36,703 nucleotides of DNA, taken from contig CAZVME010000032.1 in NCBI GenBank assembly GCA_964628835.1, forward strand, positions 1-36,703. The letters are read 5' to 3'. Under the pieces are notes generated by a model, which worked only from the letters and a program-made list of their open reading frames with translations, was not told where the DNA came from and did no database searches. Below, piece by piece: positions 1 through 8,464 of this stretch. This stretch comes from JAAGZL01 sp964628835 (GTDB lineage: Bacteria > Pseudomonadota > Gammaproteobacteria > Chromatiales > Chromatiaceae). A program made the position numbers and the translations under genes. Position 1 is the stretch's first letter, and every line of letters begins with the position of its first letter.

Positions 1-813
1 GACACTGCCGTTTAGTGAGGTGTGTACCAGTAGATATAGTTCAGCCAGGGCCGGCGTATTTCGAATATTCTTGATCAGGGTGTATCCATCCATCTCAGGC
101 ATTTCAATATCTGATATGACCATTGGTATAGTGTCGGTAATCCTTGCCTCGGATTGTGCCACCAGTTCATTCAGAATTTCCAGAGCTTCCTTGCCATCGC
201 GGGCTGTAATACGTGGGATGTTGATCTTGTCCAAGGTGCGACAAATCTGTTTCAGGGCAACGGATGAATCATCTACCACCAGTACTCTTTGTCCTTCCTG
301 TAAAAGTTCGCTGGTGTCTATTTTTGGCATGGCTTCAATATTCCGCTCCAAACCCAATGCCTCTTCGAGTACACGCTCTACATCCAGTATCTGGATAAGT
401 TCGTCCGGTTTCTGGATTACACCTGAAAGGTAACTTTTGTTAGTTGTACCTAAGAGCGGCGGTAGTACATCACTCCAGTTGCTTATCTCGATCCTGTCAA
501 CCGCACTTACCAGAAACCCCTGAATTCTACGGTTAAATTCGGTAATGATTACCAGGTTGCCCTGTTTCTCCGGGAGCTGTCTGTTACCTATGGCCTGCGA
601 TAGGTCAACGATTGGTAAAGTCAGTTCGCGCAAATGGGCCATTCCTTTGACTGTGCGATGGGACTTGGGGATTTGGGTTAGGGTGGGGCAGGGGATTACC
701 TCCTGCATCTTAAGAACATTTATTCCAAACCTCTGCTTGCTGCCGAGATGGAATAGCAACAGCTCTAGTCTGTTTCCACTTCTGGTGTTTACGTTTTCCG
801 TATTCATGTTCAT
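1..813 (-). CDS. cheV: Chemotaxis adaptor CheV (CheW-REC), 3' end cut by window edge
   Basis: CheV couples chemoreceptors to the CheA kinase and carries its own phosphorylatable receiver domain, which may tune adaptation. Reading the minus strand from an ATG at 813 gives an open frame to the window edge (271 codons). The N-terminal half is a CheW-like domain (RLELLLFHL, FGINVLKMQEV, IQGFLVSAVDRIE). The C-terminal half is a receiver with the acidic pair in VLVVDDSS and the phospho-acceptor Asp in VISDIEMPEMDGY. The end of the receiver, including the conserved Lys, lies outside the window. An AAAGGA ribosome site stands 8 bases before ATG 813; a second ATG at 807 is possible. It lies 83 bases downstream of a second cheV on the same strand, so the two are probably cotranscribed. 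The two proteins clearly resemble each other across their whole length, which suggests tandem duplication. Confidence 0.93.
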   Translation of the reverse strand, partial: MNMNTENVNTRSGNRLELLLFHLGSKQRFGINVLKMQEVIPCPTLTQIPKSHRTVKGMAHLRELTLPIVDLSQAIGNRQLPEKQGNLVIITEFNRRIQGFLVSAVDRIEISNWSDVLPPLLGTTNKSYLSGVIQKPDELIQILDVERVLEEALGLERNIEAMPKIDTSELLQEGQRVLVVDDSSVALKQICRTLDKINIPRITARDGKEALEILNELVAQSEARITDTIPMVISDIEMPEMDGYTLIKNIRNTPALAELYLLVHTSLNGSV

Positions 814-896
814 ATTACGGTCCTTTCCAGGATCTTGTGTTAATTACCTGATGCGTAGCTGAAAACAAACCACTTAATATCCTGGATATGGATCAG

Positions 897-1853
897 TCAC
901 TCCTTGCCATCAAGCATCTTCTCTAGGGTTGAAGAGAGTTCTAATGGCTGGAACTTAGGTACATAGGCATCTGCCCCAACCCCCTTGCCCAACGCCTGGT
1001 TTGCCTCGGCGGTTAAGGAGGAGTGCATCACCACCGGTACATCGCTGAATCGTTGGTCGGCCTTGATTCTTCTGGTTAGGACGTAGCCATCCATCTCCGG
1101 CATCTCGATGTCGGTGAGTATCACGTCTATAAAGTCGGTAACGGGACGATCCACAGAGTCGGCTTTATCAGCAATCTGCTTCAGGCGATCCCAGGCCTCT
1201 TTTCCATTTTTAGTCACTATGGAATTTATGCCCATGTGCTCCAGGGTATTGGATATCTGATCTCTTGCTACTACTGAATCATCTGCATACAGTATGGTGA
1301 CGTTGTCACTTTTGCTGTGTTTTTTAATTCCATCATAGAGCGTATCCTCATTTAGAAGGGTTGCAGTATCGGCCAATACCTTCTCTACATCCATGATCAT
1401 TACAAGTTTCTTGTTCTCAAGTTCAGCAACTGCTGTCACAAGACCACCGAGACGACTGATCAGCATAGCGGGTGGCGCCTTTACATTGTCCCAGTCCAGC
1501 CTCTCTATATTGTCCACCGAGTGCACCAGAAAACCTTGGACGTTTTTGTTGTATTCCGTGACCATCAGGATCTTTGGACCCTCATCTGCCTTAACGCCGC
1601 AGAAGGTCTGTAGATTGATTACGGGTACCATGGAGCCGCGTAGGCTGACCATTCCCTCCACGCTGTCTGGCATATTTGGGGCGTGGGTTATCTCAGGTAC
1701 GTGCATCACCTCTCGCACCTTGAAAACATTAATTCCAAACACCTCATCGCGGTTAGTTCCAGTGTCTTTTCCCAGGCTGAAGAGAAGCACCTCTAGCCTA
1801 TTGGTCCCAGCTAGTTGGGTTCTTTCATCAACAGACTGAATAAAATTCGCCAT
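897..1853 (-). CDS. cheV: Chemotaxis adaptor CheV (CheW-REC)
   Basis: This is a full-length CheV of 318 residues, the normal size for the family. The CheW-like domain covers about residues 18-160 (LEVLLFSLG, FGINVFKVREV, VQGFLVHSVDNIERLDW). The receiver covers about 185-315: the acidic pair is D191/D192 (ILYADDS), the likely phosphorylation site is D248 (VILTDIEMPEMDGY), and K300 in YVPKF is the conserved switch lysine, so the receiver looks active. The start is an ATG with GGGAGAG just upstream. It is the first gene of a two-gene cheV unit, and a sigma-28-type promoter lies about 120 bases upstream. Known for the family: it links receptors to CheA and acts in taxis adaptation. Inferred: it belongs to this cell's flagellar regulon. 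Confidence 0.95.
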   Translation of the reverse strand: MANFIQSVDERTQLAGTNRLEVLLFSLGKDTGTNRDEVFGINVFKVREVMHVPEITHAPNMPDSVEGMVSLRGSMVPVINLQTFCGVKADEGPKILMVTEYNKNVQGFLVHSVDNIERLDWDNVKAPPAMLISRLGGLVTAVAELENKKLVMIMDVEKVLADTATLLNEDTLYDGIKKHSKSDNVTILYADDSVVARDQISNTLEHMGINSIVTKNGKEAWDRLKQIADKADSVDRPVTDFIDVILTDIEMPEMDGYVLTRRIKADQRFSDVPVVMHSSLTAEANQALGKGVGADAYVPKFQPLELSSTLEKMLDGKE

Positions 1854-2426
1854 ATTTTGCTCTCCCGTGTTGTGGGGAATGTTCCATCAGTTTTCTCAAG
1901 TGGAAATGGTGATGCACATGCATACTTAAACGTTGCGCTTAGGAAGAAGCCCCCTGAATTCCTCTACCATGCGACTTATCGGCAGTGATTTAGATAACTT
2001 TAGGGTGTTGAAGACGGGATTGGTTTGGTAAATCGACCGTCGTATAACCACCAATGGCGCTACTAAGATGGCCTGGATTTTGGTTGTTCAGGGTTTCCCC
2101 ACTGAGGTATTCCATTGGCTGAGCGCAGCGTCAATAATCGTTTATGTAATAAATTTCAATGTGTTGTTGGTTGGTATGATGGTTATTCGTTGCTGTTGTA
2201 TCATTGAGTTGCGTAGCAGTGTCCACTCTTGGTGGTATTTATCCGATTATGTGTCTAGGAATGAGATTTCTAATTCCGCCTCTATGTATGGGAATAAATC
2301 TCCTGTTGTTGTTGCGGTAAGTGGACAATTTGGGCGGCAGATCTGATACTATGTGCTCTCAATACCATTAATTCTGCACCAGTTTTCTATTTTTAGCCCT
2401 CTGACCAGAATTTCCCACATAGTTAT
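1854..2426. other. Intergenic region between cheV and ygiQ
   Basis: This 573-base gap separates the divergent cheV and ygiQ genes. Its cheV side carries the sigma-28 promoter. The rest is T-rich and holds one 92-codon open frame (2068-2346, plus) whose product has no recognisable domain and an odd, Cys/Ile/Val-rich composition, so I do not call it. I see no clear sigma-70 promoter for ygiQ and no RNA gene. Confidence 0.5.
1976..2002 (-). promoter_or_regulatory. Sigma-28 (FliA) promoter for the cheV pair
   Basis: On the minus strand TAAAGTT begins at 2002 and GCCGATAA occupies 1983-1976. Exactly 15 bases separate TAAA from GCCGATAA. This matches the flagellar sigma-28 consensus (TAAA-N15-GCCGATAA) in both boxes and in spacing. 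It sits about 120 bases before the second cheV start codon and reads towards it, as expected for late flagellar/chemotaxis genes. Confidence 0.8.
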
Positions 2427-4514
2427 ATGCAGTCTCCTAAAAATCTATTCTCTTACCGCAAATACTGGGCCAGCCGTTTTGGTGTGGCTCCGGTACTGCC
2501 CATGTCGCGAGAGGAGATGGAACAGCTAGGCTGGGATAGCTGCGATATTATTATAGTTACCGGTGATGCCTATGTGGATCACCCCAGCTTCGGCATGGCC
2601 CTGATCGGGCGCCTCCTGGAGGCCCAGGGGTTTAGAGTCGGCATTATCTCGCAACCGGACTGGCACTCGGCAGATCCGTTTCGGGTTCTGGGTAAGCCCA
2701 ATCTGTTTTTTGGCATCACTGCGGGCAACATGGACTCCATGGTGAACCGCTATACCTCAGACCGGCGTATCCGTTCCAATGATGCCTATACTCCGGATGG
2801 AGCTGGAGGAAAAAGACCTGACCGCTCGGTAGTGGTCTATGCCCAACGTGCTCGCGAGGCCTATAAAGGTGTCCCCGTCATCGTAGGAGGTATAGAAGCC
2901 AGCCTGCGCCGCATTGCCCACTATGACTACTGGTCGGATAAGGTGCGCCGTTCCATCCTGCCAGATTCCAAGGCGGATTTGTTGATATTCGGCAATGCGG
3001 AACGGGCACTGGTGGAGGTGGCGCATCGTCTGGCGGCAGGGGAGAAGGTGTCAGAGATCAGGGATGTGCGCGGCACCGGATTCATGCGGTCGGATATATC
3101 GGAGGAGTGGGTGGAGATAGACTCTACCAGCCTGGATGATCAGGGCAACCCTGGTCGCAGGTCACAGGTGGTGAGTTTTCAGCATCGCCCCAAGGAGATA
3201 GAACGTTCAAGCTTTGTGGTGCGGTTGCCATCTTACGAACAGGTGCTGAATGACCAGCAGGTGTATGCTCACGCTTCCCGGATATTCCACCTGGAGACTA
3301 ACCCTGGCAACGCCCGTCCCCTGGTGCAGCGCCACGGCAAGCGGGATGTGTGGCTGAATCCGCCACCCCTGCCGATGGAGAGTAAAGAGCTGGATCGTAT
3401 CTACGAGCTGCCCTATACCCGCCGGCCGCATCCGGCCTATGGCGACGCCAAGAACCCGGCCTGGGAGATGATTCGATTCTCCATCAACATTATGCGTGGC
3501 TGCTTCGGTGGCTGCACCTTCTGTTCTATCACCGAACATGAGGGGCGCATCGTGCAGAACCGTTCCGAGGATTCGGTGATCCGGGAGATGGAAATCATAC
3601 GCGATAGTGTGCCCGGGTTTACTGGCACCATCTCCGACCTGGGCGGTCCCACTGCCAATATGTACAACCTGCGCTGCCGTGATCCAAAGGTGGAGGCCTC
3701 TTGCCGCCGTCTCTCCTGCATCTATCCGGACATCTGTAAATACATGAGCACCGATCACAAATCCCTGATCAGTCTCTACCGGCGTGCGCGTAAGGTGCCT
3801 GGTATCAAGCGGGTACTGATCGCCTCCGGCCTGCGTTATGACATGGCGGTGCGTGACCCGGAATATATTAAGGAACTGGTGACCAATCATGTGGGTGGCT
3901 ATCTGAAGATCGCCCCGGAACATACCGAGAGCGGCCCGCTGGACAAGATGATGAAGCCGGGTATAGGCGCCTATGACAAGTTCAAAAAACTGTTCGAGAA
4001 GTTCTCCAAAGAGGCGGGGAAGGAGCAGTACCTGATCCCCTATTTTATCGCTGCCCACCCCGGTACCTCGGATGAGGATATGCTGAACCTGGCCATCTGG
4101 CTGAAGCAGAACAACTTCCGACCGGATCAGGTGCAGGCATTTCTGCCCACGCCCCTGGCTCTGGCCTCGGCCATGTATCACAGCGGATACAATCCGCTGC
4201 GTAAGGTGAGACGTGGCTCAGAGAAGGTGCCGGCGGTAAGGGGCATGCGCCAACGCCGTCTGCACAAGGCGTTTCTGCGTTACCACGACCCGGAGAACTG
4301 GCCGCTGTTGCGCGATGCCCTCAAGAGCATGGGGCGGGCCGATTTGATCGGTAATGGAAAGAAATATCTGGTGCCATCATTTCAACCGGCGGGCACCGGC
4401 GGCAAGGCCGGGTCATACGCTGAAAAACGCTCTGCCCGAAGCAGTAGCCGCGCAGTTCCCAAGCAGGGTATGCGCAGCAAACAACACAAGAGAAAACCAA
4501 AAAAGAGGTTATAG
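2427..4514 (+). CDS. ygiQ: YgiQ family radical SAM protein
   Basis: A 695-residue member of the UPF0313/YgiQ family. The N-terminus has the family signature (PMSREEMEQLGWDSCD, then VTGDAYVDHPSFG), a cobalamin-binding-like N-terminal domain. The radical SAM cluster motif CxxxCxxC is C359, C363 and C366 (RGCFGGCTFC), followed by the SAM barrel (ITEHEGRIVQNRS, KIAPEH). The tail from about residue 640 is basic and low in complexity (KQHKRKPKKRL). The family is widespread and conserved but its substrate is not established. The gene abuts the next reading frame with no spacer, implying cotranscription. Start choice: this ATG gives the usual distance to the PMSREEM motif. Confidence 0.93.
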   Translation: MQSPKNLFSYRKYWASRFGVAPVLPMSREEMEQLGWDSCDIIIVTGDAYVDHPSFGMALIGRLLEAQGFRVGIISQPDWHSADPFRVLGKPNLFFGITAGNMDSMVNRYTSDRRIRSNDAYTPDGAGGKRPDRSVVVYAQRAREAYKGVPVIVGGIEASLRRIAHYDYWSDKVRRSILPDSKADLLIFGNAERALVEVAHRLAAGEKVSEIRDVRGTGFMRSDISEEWVEIDSTSLDDQGNPGRRSQVVSFQHRPKEIERSSFVVRLPSYEQVLNDQQVYAHASRIFHLETNPGNARPLVQRHGKRDVWLNPPPLPMESKELDRIYELPYTRRPHPAYGDAKNPAWEMIRFSINIMRGCFGGCTFCSITEHEGRIVQNRSEDSVIREMEIIRDSVPGFTGTISDLGGPTANMYNLRCRDPKVEASCRRLSCIYPDICKYMSTDHKSLISLYRRARKVPGIKRVLIASGLRYDMAVRDPEYIKELVTNHVGGYLKIAPEHTESGPLDKMMKPGIGAYDKFKKLFEKFSKEAGKEQYLIPYFIAAHPGTSDEDMLNLAIWLKQNNFRPDQVQAFLPTPLALASAMYHSGYNPLRKVRRGSEKVPAVRGMRQRRLHKAFLRYHDPENWPLLRDALKSMGRADLIGNGKKYLVPSFQPAGTGGKAGSYAEKRSARSSSRAVPKQGMRSKQHKRKPKKRL

Positions 4515-5120
4515 ATGAGCAGCATGTTTCCGCAGGATACAACCATAACTCTGTACGATCCCCTGGCCGAGCTATTAGGGGCTGGTGATGGCCATTTCAG
4601 CTACATCTTTGATGATGCAGCCAAGCTGGCGGGGCATGCCTGTCCCACCGTGGCGGGGGCTTTTCTCATGGCCGTGCACGCCCTGCGGGAGTTGTATGGG
4701 GATGAGACCCCGCAACGGGGTGATATTGCCATAACCATCTATGATGCCCAGGATCAGGGTGTGACCGGCCCCATCAGCCAGGTGTTTACCCTGCTTACCG
4801 GAGCGGCCGCCGATAACGGCTTTCATGGTCTGGGTGGACGCTTCGCCCGCTCCGGCCTGATGCAGTTTTTGCCCGGCGCCAACGGTCCGGCGCCATTTGT
4901 GTTTGAGCGGCGTGACACCGGAGAGAAGGTTGGCGTAACGTACGATCCATCTTCCATCCCGGCTAATCCCGCCATGGGCAGCAATCTGCAACTCTTGTTG
5001 CAGGGGAGTGGCGATAAAGCAGTGCAGCAGGCGTTTACCTCCGCCTGGCGCGATCGGGTATTGGCCATTCTGGTGGATGCTGGTGACACTACGGTGTCAG
5101 TCCGACGCATTGAGCAATAG
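4515..5120 (+). CDS. FmdE-like domain protein of unknown role
   Basis: A 201-residue protein whose ATG follows directly after the ygiQ stop codon, with an AAAAGAGG ribosome site inside the ygiQ end. The most telling segment is AKLAGHACPTVAGAFLMA (about residues 36-53), which resembles the His-x-Cys-Pro N-terminal motif of the FmdE family (named after the E subunit of formylmethanofuran dehydrogenase). Other conserved-looking segments are GLGGRFARSGLMQF and FVFERRDTGEKVGVTYDP. No signal peptide or membrane segment is visible. In bacteria FmdE-like proteins are of mostly unknown function; the His and Cys could bind metal. I saw no methanofuran pathway genes here, so a role in that pathway is not implied. 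Family assignment is tentative; that it is a real gene is well supported by position and codon use. Confidence 0.65.
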   Translation: MSSMFPQDTTITLYDPLAELLGAGDGHFSYIFDDAAKLAGHACPTVAGAFLMAVHALRELYGDETPQRGDIAITIYDAQDQGVTGPISQVFTLLTGAAADNGFHGLGGRFARSGLMQFLPGANGPAPFVFERRDTGEKVGVTYDPSSIPANPAMGSNLQLLLQGSGDKAVQQAFTSAWRDRVLAILVDAGDTTVSVRRIEQ

Positions 5121-5192
5121 ATATCCCGGCCAGGGTGCTGGCGTCGCAGGTAGATAAGTCAGGCGGAAATAACTGATACACTTGGATATTTG

Positions 5193-5221
5193 TTGCCAAA
5201 GGGATTCAAAGCTTCCATAAC
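5193..5221 (+). promoter_or_regulatory. Possible sigma-70 promoter of thrC-cimA
   Basis: TTGCCA at 5193 and CATAAC at 5216 are separated by 17 bases and lie 36 bases before the thrC start. The -35 box matches 5/6 and the -10 box 4/6. This is sequence resemblance only. Confidence 0.35.
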
Positions 5222-5256
5222 AAGAGTTGAATAATTAGGGTGAGGACCTGAATAAG

Positions 5257-6642
5257 ATGCGCTATATAAGTACCCGTGGTGGTGTGGAGCCGATCAGTTT
5301 TTCTCAGGCGGTAATGATGGGCCTGGCAACTGATGGTGGTCTGCTGCTTCCTGAAACCATCCCCACTATTGATACAGGCACACTCAAGCAGTGGGCCGGA
5401 CTCTCATTTCAGGAGTTGGCGGTTGAGGTGATGCTGCCATTTGTGGGCGATGACATCAGCCGTGAGGAGCTGACTGGCTTGATTGAGAGATCCTACGCCA
5501 GTTTCACCCATGAGGAGATCACACCGGTAGTCAATATTGGCGACATGCATATTCTGGAGCTGTTCCATGGTCCAACAGCCGCCTTCAAGGATGTGGCCCT
5601 GCAGTTTTTGGGTAATCTGTTTGAGTTGCTGCTGGAGCGTAGCGGGGGGCATCTGAACATTCTGGGCGCCACCTCCGGTGACACCGGGTCGGCTGCCATA
5701 TATGGCGTGCGTGGACAGAAGCTGATCGACATCTTTATCCTGCATCCACACCAGCGGGTCTCGCCCATTCAGGAGCGGCAGATGACCACGGTGCTGGACG
5801 ATAACGTACATAATATCGCCATCAAGGGCACCTTTGATGATGGGCAGAGTATCGTTAAACACCTGTTCAACGATCTGGAATTCAAAAACCAGTTCAGCCT
5901 AGGTGCGGTCAACTCCATCAACTGGGCGCGCATCCTGGCCCAGGTGGTGTACTACTTTTACGCCTGGGGCAGGGTGACCGATGGCAATCCAAACCGCAGG
6001 CTAACCTTCTCCGTTCCCACTGGAAACTTCGGGGATATATTCGCCGGCTATATTGCTGTGCGCATGGGGTTGCCGGTAGACCGACTGGTGCTGGCCACCA
6101 ACAGGAACGACATACTCAGTCGCTTCGTGAACAGCGGTGTGTATGAGGCACTCAATGTCCACCATACCGTGAGTCCATCCATGGATATTCAGATTTCATC
6201 CAATTTTGAGCGTTATCTCTATTACCTGATGGATGAAGATTCAGCCCAGGTGCGTGAGTTGATGGACGGTATGAGTCGCGATGGCAGACTTGAGGTGTCG
6301 GAAGAGAAACAGCAACGGGTGCGCAAACTGTTTCAGGCCAGGACGGTGGGTGAGACCGAGACCCTGGAACAGATACGCAGTACCTACAGGTACTGTAAAT
6401 ATATCCTTGACCCCCACACCGCGGTTGGGGTGAAAGCGGCGGAAGGTATTCCGGGGGCAGTTTGTCTGGCTACGGCTCATCCAGCCAAGTTTGGGGATGC
6501 GGTAAACGATGCCATAGGAGTAGAGGCCGAGCCGCCACTATCGCTACAGGGATTAATGGACAAAGAGACCAGATGCGCCTTGCTGGATGCAGATAGCGCC
6601 GTGATCAAGAGTTTCATGCAAGAGACCCTGGCAGATAAATGA
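5257..6642 (+). CDS. thrC: Threonine synthase
   Basis: Converts O-phosphohomoserine to threonine using PLP. The 461-residue protein has the threonine synthase N-terminus (RYISTRGG, FSQAVMMGLATDGGLLLPE) and the PLP-lysine segment HGPTAAFKDVALQFLGN with the Schiff-base lysine at K111. GATSGDTGSAAI is the phosphate-binding segment, and PTGNFGDIFAGY and LDPHTAVGVKAA follow in the expected order. The length is normal. A GGGTGAGG ribosome site precedes the ATG. Its last four bases overlap the start of the downstream citramalate synthase (ATGA), so the two are translationally coupled. thrA and thrB are not in the window. Confidence 0.96.
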   Translation: MRYISTRGGVEPISFSQAVMMGLATDGGLLLPETIPTIDTGTLKQWAGLSFQELAVEVMLPFVGDDISREELTGLIERSYASFTHEEITPVVNIGDMHILELFHGPTAAFKDVALQFLGNLFELLLERSGGHLNILGATSGDTGSAAIYGVRGQKLIDIFILHPHQRVSPIQERQMTTVLDDNVHNIAIKGTFDDGQSIVKHLFNDLEFKNQFSLGAVNSINWARILAQVVYYFYAWGRVTDGNPNRRLTFSVPTGNFGDIFAGYIAVRMGLPVDRLVLATNRNDILSRFVNSGVYEALNVHHTVSPSMDIQISSNFERYLYYLMDEDSAQVRELMDGMSRDGRLEVSEEKQQRVRKLFQARTVGETETLEQIRSTYRYCKYILDPHTAVGVKAAEGIPGAVCLATAHPAKFGDAVNDAIGVEAEPPLSLQGLMDKETRCALLDADSAVIKSFMQETLADK

Positions 6643-8183
6643 TGAGCAAGGGATGTAGCAGTGTAAATATTGTTGATACTACCCTGCGTGATGGCGAGCA
6701 GACCCAGGGGGTCTCATTTTCTCCTGCCGAGAAACTGAATATTGCCAAGGCGCTGTTGGAGCAGCTCAAGGTAAACCGGGTTGAGGTGGCCTCTGCACGT
6801 ATCTCCGAGGGCGAGAAAGAGGCGGTAGCGGCGATTATCCAGTGGGCTGAAACCAAGGGTTTGCAAGATAAGGTTGAGGTGCTGGGGTTTGTGGATCACA
6901 CCTCCAGCGTCGACTGGATCGCTCAGGCTGGTGGCAAGGTGATCAACCTGTTGACCAAGGGCAGTAAAAAACATTGCGATAACCAGTTGCATAAAACCCT
7001 GGAACAACACCTGGGTGATATTTGCCAGACCGTCGATTATGCCCATGAGAAGGGGCTGGCGGTAAACGTATATCTGGAGGATTGGTCCAACGGTTACAAC
7101 GATGAGCCCGAGTATGTGTATGCCCTGATGGACGGCCTCTCCACTCTGGATATAGGGCACTACATGTTGCCAGACACCCTGGGTGTGCTGACACCGGAAC
7201 AGGTATACGCCAGTCTCACCGATATGATCGAACGCTTTCCCTATGCCAATTTCGATTTTCACCCCCACAACGACTACGGGCTGGCCACGGCCAATTCGCT
7301 CATGGCGGTGAAGGCGGGAATCAGCTCCATCCACTGCACCATTAACTGTCTGGGGGAGCGGGCCGGTAACGCCTCCCTGCCCGAGGTGGCGGTGGCGTTG
7401 AAGGATGTGATGGGGATTGACCTGTGTATCGATGAGTCTCACATCGTGCGTTTGAGCCAGATGGTGGAAAACTTTTCCGGTAAACGTATTGCGGATAATG
7501 CTCCCATAGTGGGTGCGGATGTATTCACCCAGACCAGTGGTATCCATGCTGATGGTGATAAAAAGGCTGGCCTGTACGAAACCCGCCTGTCTCCGGAACG
7601 GTTTGCTCGCCGTCGCAGTTATGCCCTGGGTAAGATGAGTGGTAAGGCATCGCTACAGAAAAATCTGGAGTTGATGGATATCTCCCTTTCAGATGCCAAT
7701 TTGAAAAAGGTCCTGGCGCGCGTGGTGGAGCTGGGAGATTCGAAAAAGAGCATTACCTCAGAAGATCTGCCATTCATCATCGCCGAGGTATTGGAGAGTG
7801 GCGACTACAAACATGTAGAGCTAATCAATTGTTCTGTTACCAGTGGTTTGCAACTCGAATCCACCACCAGTATTCGGGTGCGGATTGGGGATGAGATATT
7901 TCTCTCCGCCGGTATCGGTAATGGTGGTTTTGATGCCTTTATCAGCGCCATGCAGAAGATCCTGGAACAGAACGATATCCTGATGCCGCAACTGCTCGAC
8001 TATGAGGTGCGCATTCCCAAGGGTGGCAAAACCGACGCCATCACCGAATGTACCATTACCTGGTGGGATGAGTCTGGCAGCCTTAAGACCAGGGGGGTTC
8101 ACTCCAACCAGCTGTTTGCCGCCATGAACGCAACTATCAGGATGTTGAATATCAGGATTCACCGGGAAGCCAAGAGTTCGTAG
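6639..8183 (+). CDS. cimA: (R)-citramalate synthase, Leptospira CimA type (LeuA family)
   Basis: Condenses pyruvate and acetyl-CoA to citramalate, the first step of the threonine-independent route to 2-oxobutanoate and isoleucine. The 514-residue protein has the DRE-TIM barrel (TLRDGEQTQG with R17/D18; metal-binding FHPHNDYG with H208/H210; VFTQTSGIHADGDKK) and a C-terminal LeuA-type regulatory domain from about residue 375. It aligns closely, by memory, with Leptospira interrogans citramalate synthase. The three residues reported there to select pyruvate (Leu81, Leu104, Tyr144) correspond to L82, L105 and Y145. It starts at the ATGATG overlapping the thrC stop; either ATG could serve. Annotation pipelines may call such proteins 2-isopropylmalate synthase, which remains the alternative. 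Confidence 0.78.
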   Translation: MMSKGCSSVNIVDTTLRDGEQTQGVSFSPAEKLNIAKALLEQLKVNRVEVASARISEGEKEAVAAIIQWAETKGLQDKVEVLGFVDHTSSVDWIAQAGGKVINLLTKGSKKHCDNQLHKTLEQHLGDICQTVDYAHEKGLAVNVYLEDWSNGYNDEPEYVYALMDGLSTLDIGHYMLPDTLGVLTPEQVYASLTDMIERFPYANFDFHPHNDYGLATANSLMAVKAGISSIHCTINCLGERAGNASLPEVAVALKDVMGIDLCIDESHIVRLSQMVENFSGKRIADNAPIVGADVFTQTSGIHADGDKKAGLYETRLSPERFARRRSYALGKMSGKASLQKNLELMDISLSDANLKKVLARVVELGDSKKSITSEDLPFIIAEVLESGDYKHVELINCSVTSGLQLESTTSIRVRIGDEIFLSAGIGNGGFDAFISAMQKILEQNDILMPQLLDYEVRIPKGGKTDAITECTITWWDESGSLKTRGVHSNQLFAAMNATIRMLNIRIHREAKSS

Positions 8184-8256
8184 CAGATAGATAGTGCCAC
8201 TGATATTTTCCATACCCTAGGGATAGGGCTGCGGCCTATCTGAGTTTATTCTTGTT

Positions 8257-8280
8257 ACGCTCGCGCAAAGACGCAAAGGG
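8257..8280 (+). repeat. Intergenic repeat, CGCAAAGACGCAAAG type
   Basis: The sequence GCTCGCGCAAAGACGCAAAG lies in the gap between cimA and the efflux operon. A close variant (two mismatches over 20 bases) and an inverted partner occur at 32367-32460. The same gap also has a short hairpin (GATAGG/CCTATC, 8222-8240) that may end the thrC-cimA transcript but lacks a T-run. Confidence 0.5.
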
Positions 8281-8464
8281 AATGACGAATTAATCAGAGG
8301 TTCCCTTATTTAAAACTCTAAAAAACGACGGTTCTATGAACCACTGTCGAAAACAGAAGTCCACTGTTAAGATGGCCGGTGGTGTGTGATTGGCCAAAAT
8401 ATCTATCCTGCAATCACCACGAATGATTTGATTACATGAACGTAACAGCGTGTACTAAAGATAT

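Noticed and set aside
2068..2346. A 92-codon plus-strand frame before ygiQ
   Set aside because: No ribosome site of note, no domain and odd composition; probably chance.
3207..4181. A 324-codon minus-strand frame inside ygiQ
   Set aside because: Antisense shadow of a GC-rich conserved gene. The translation is His/Gln/Gly-rich with no domain.
6714..7547. A 277-codon minus-strand frame inside cimA
   Set aside because: Antisense shadow; the plus strand has a full family match.
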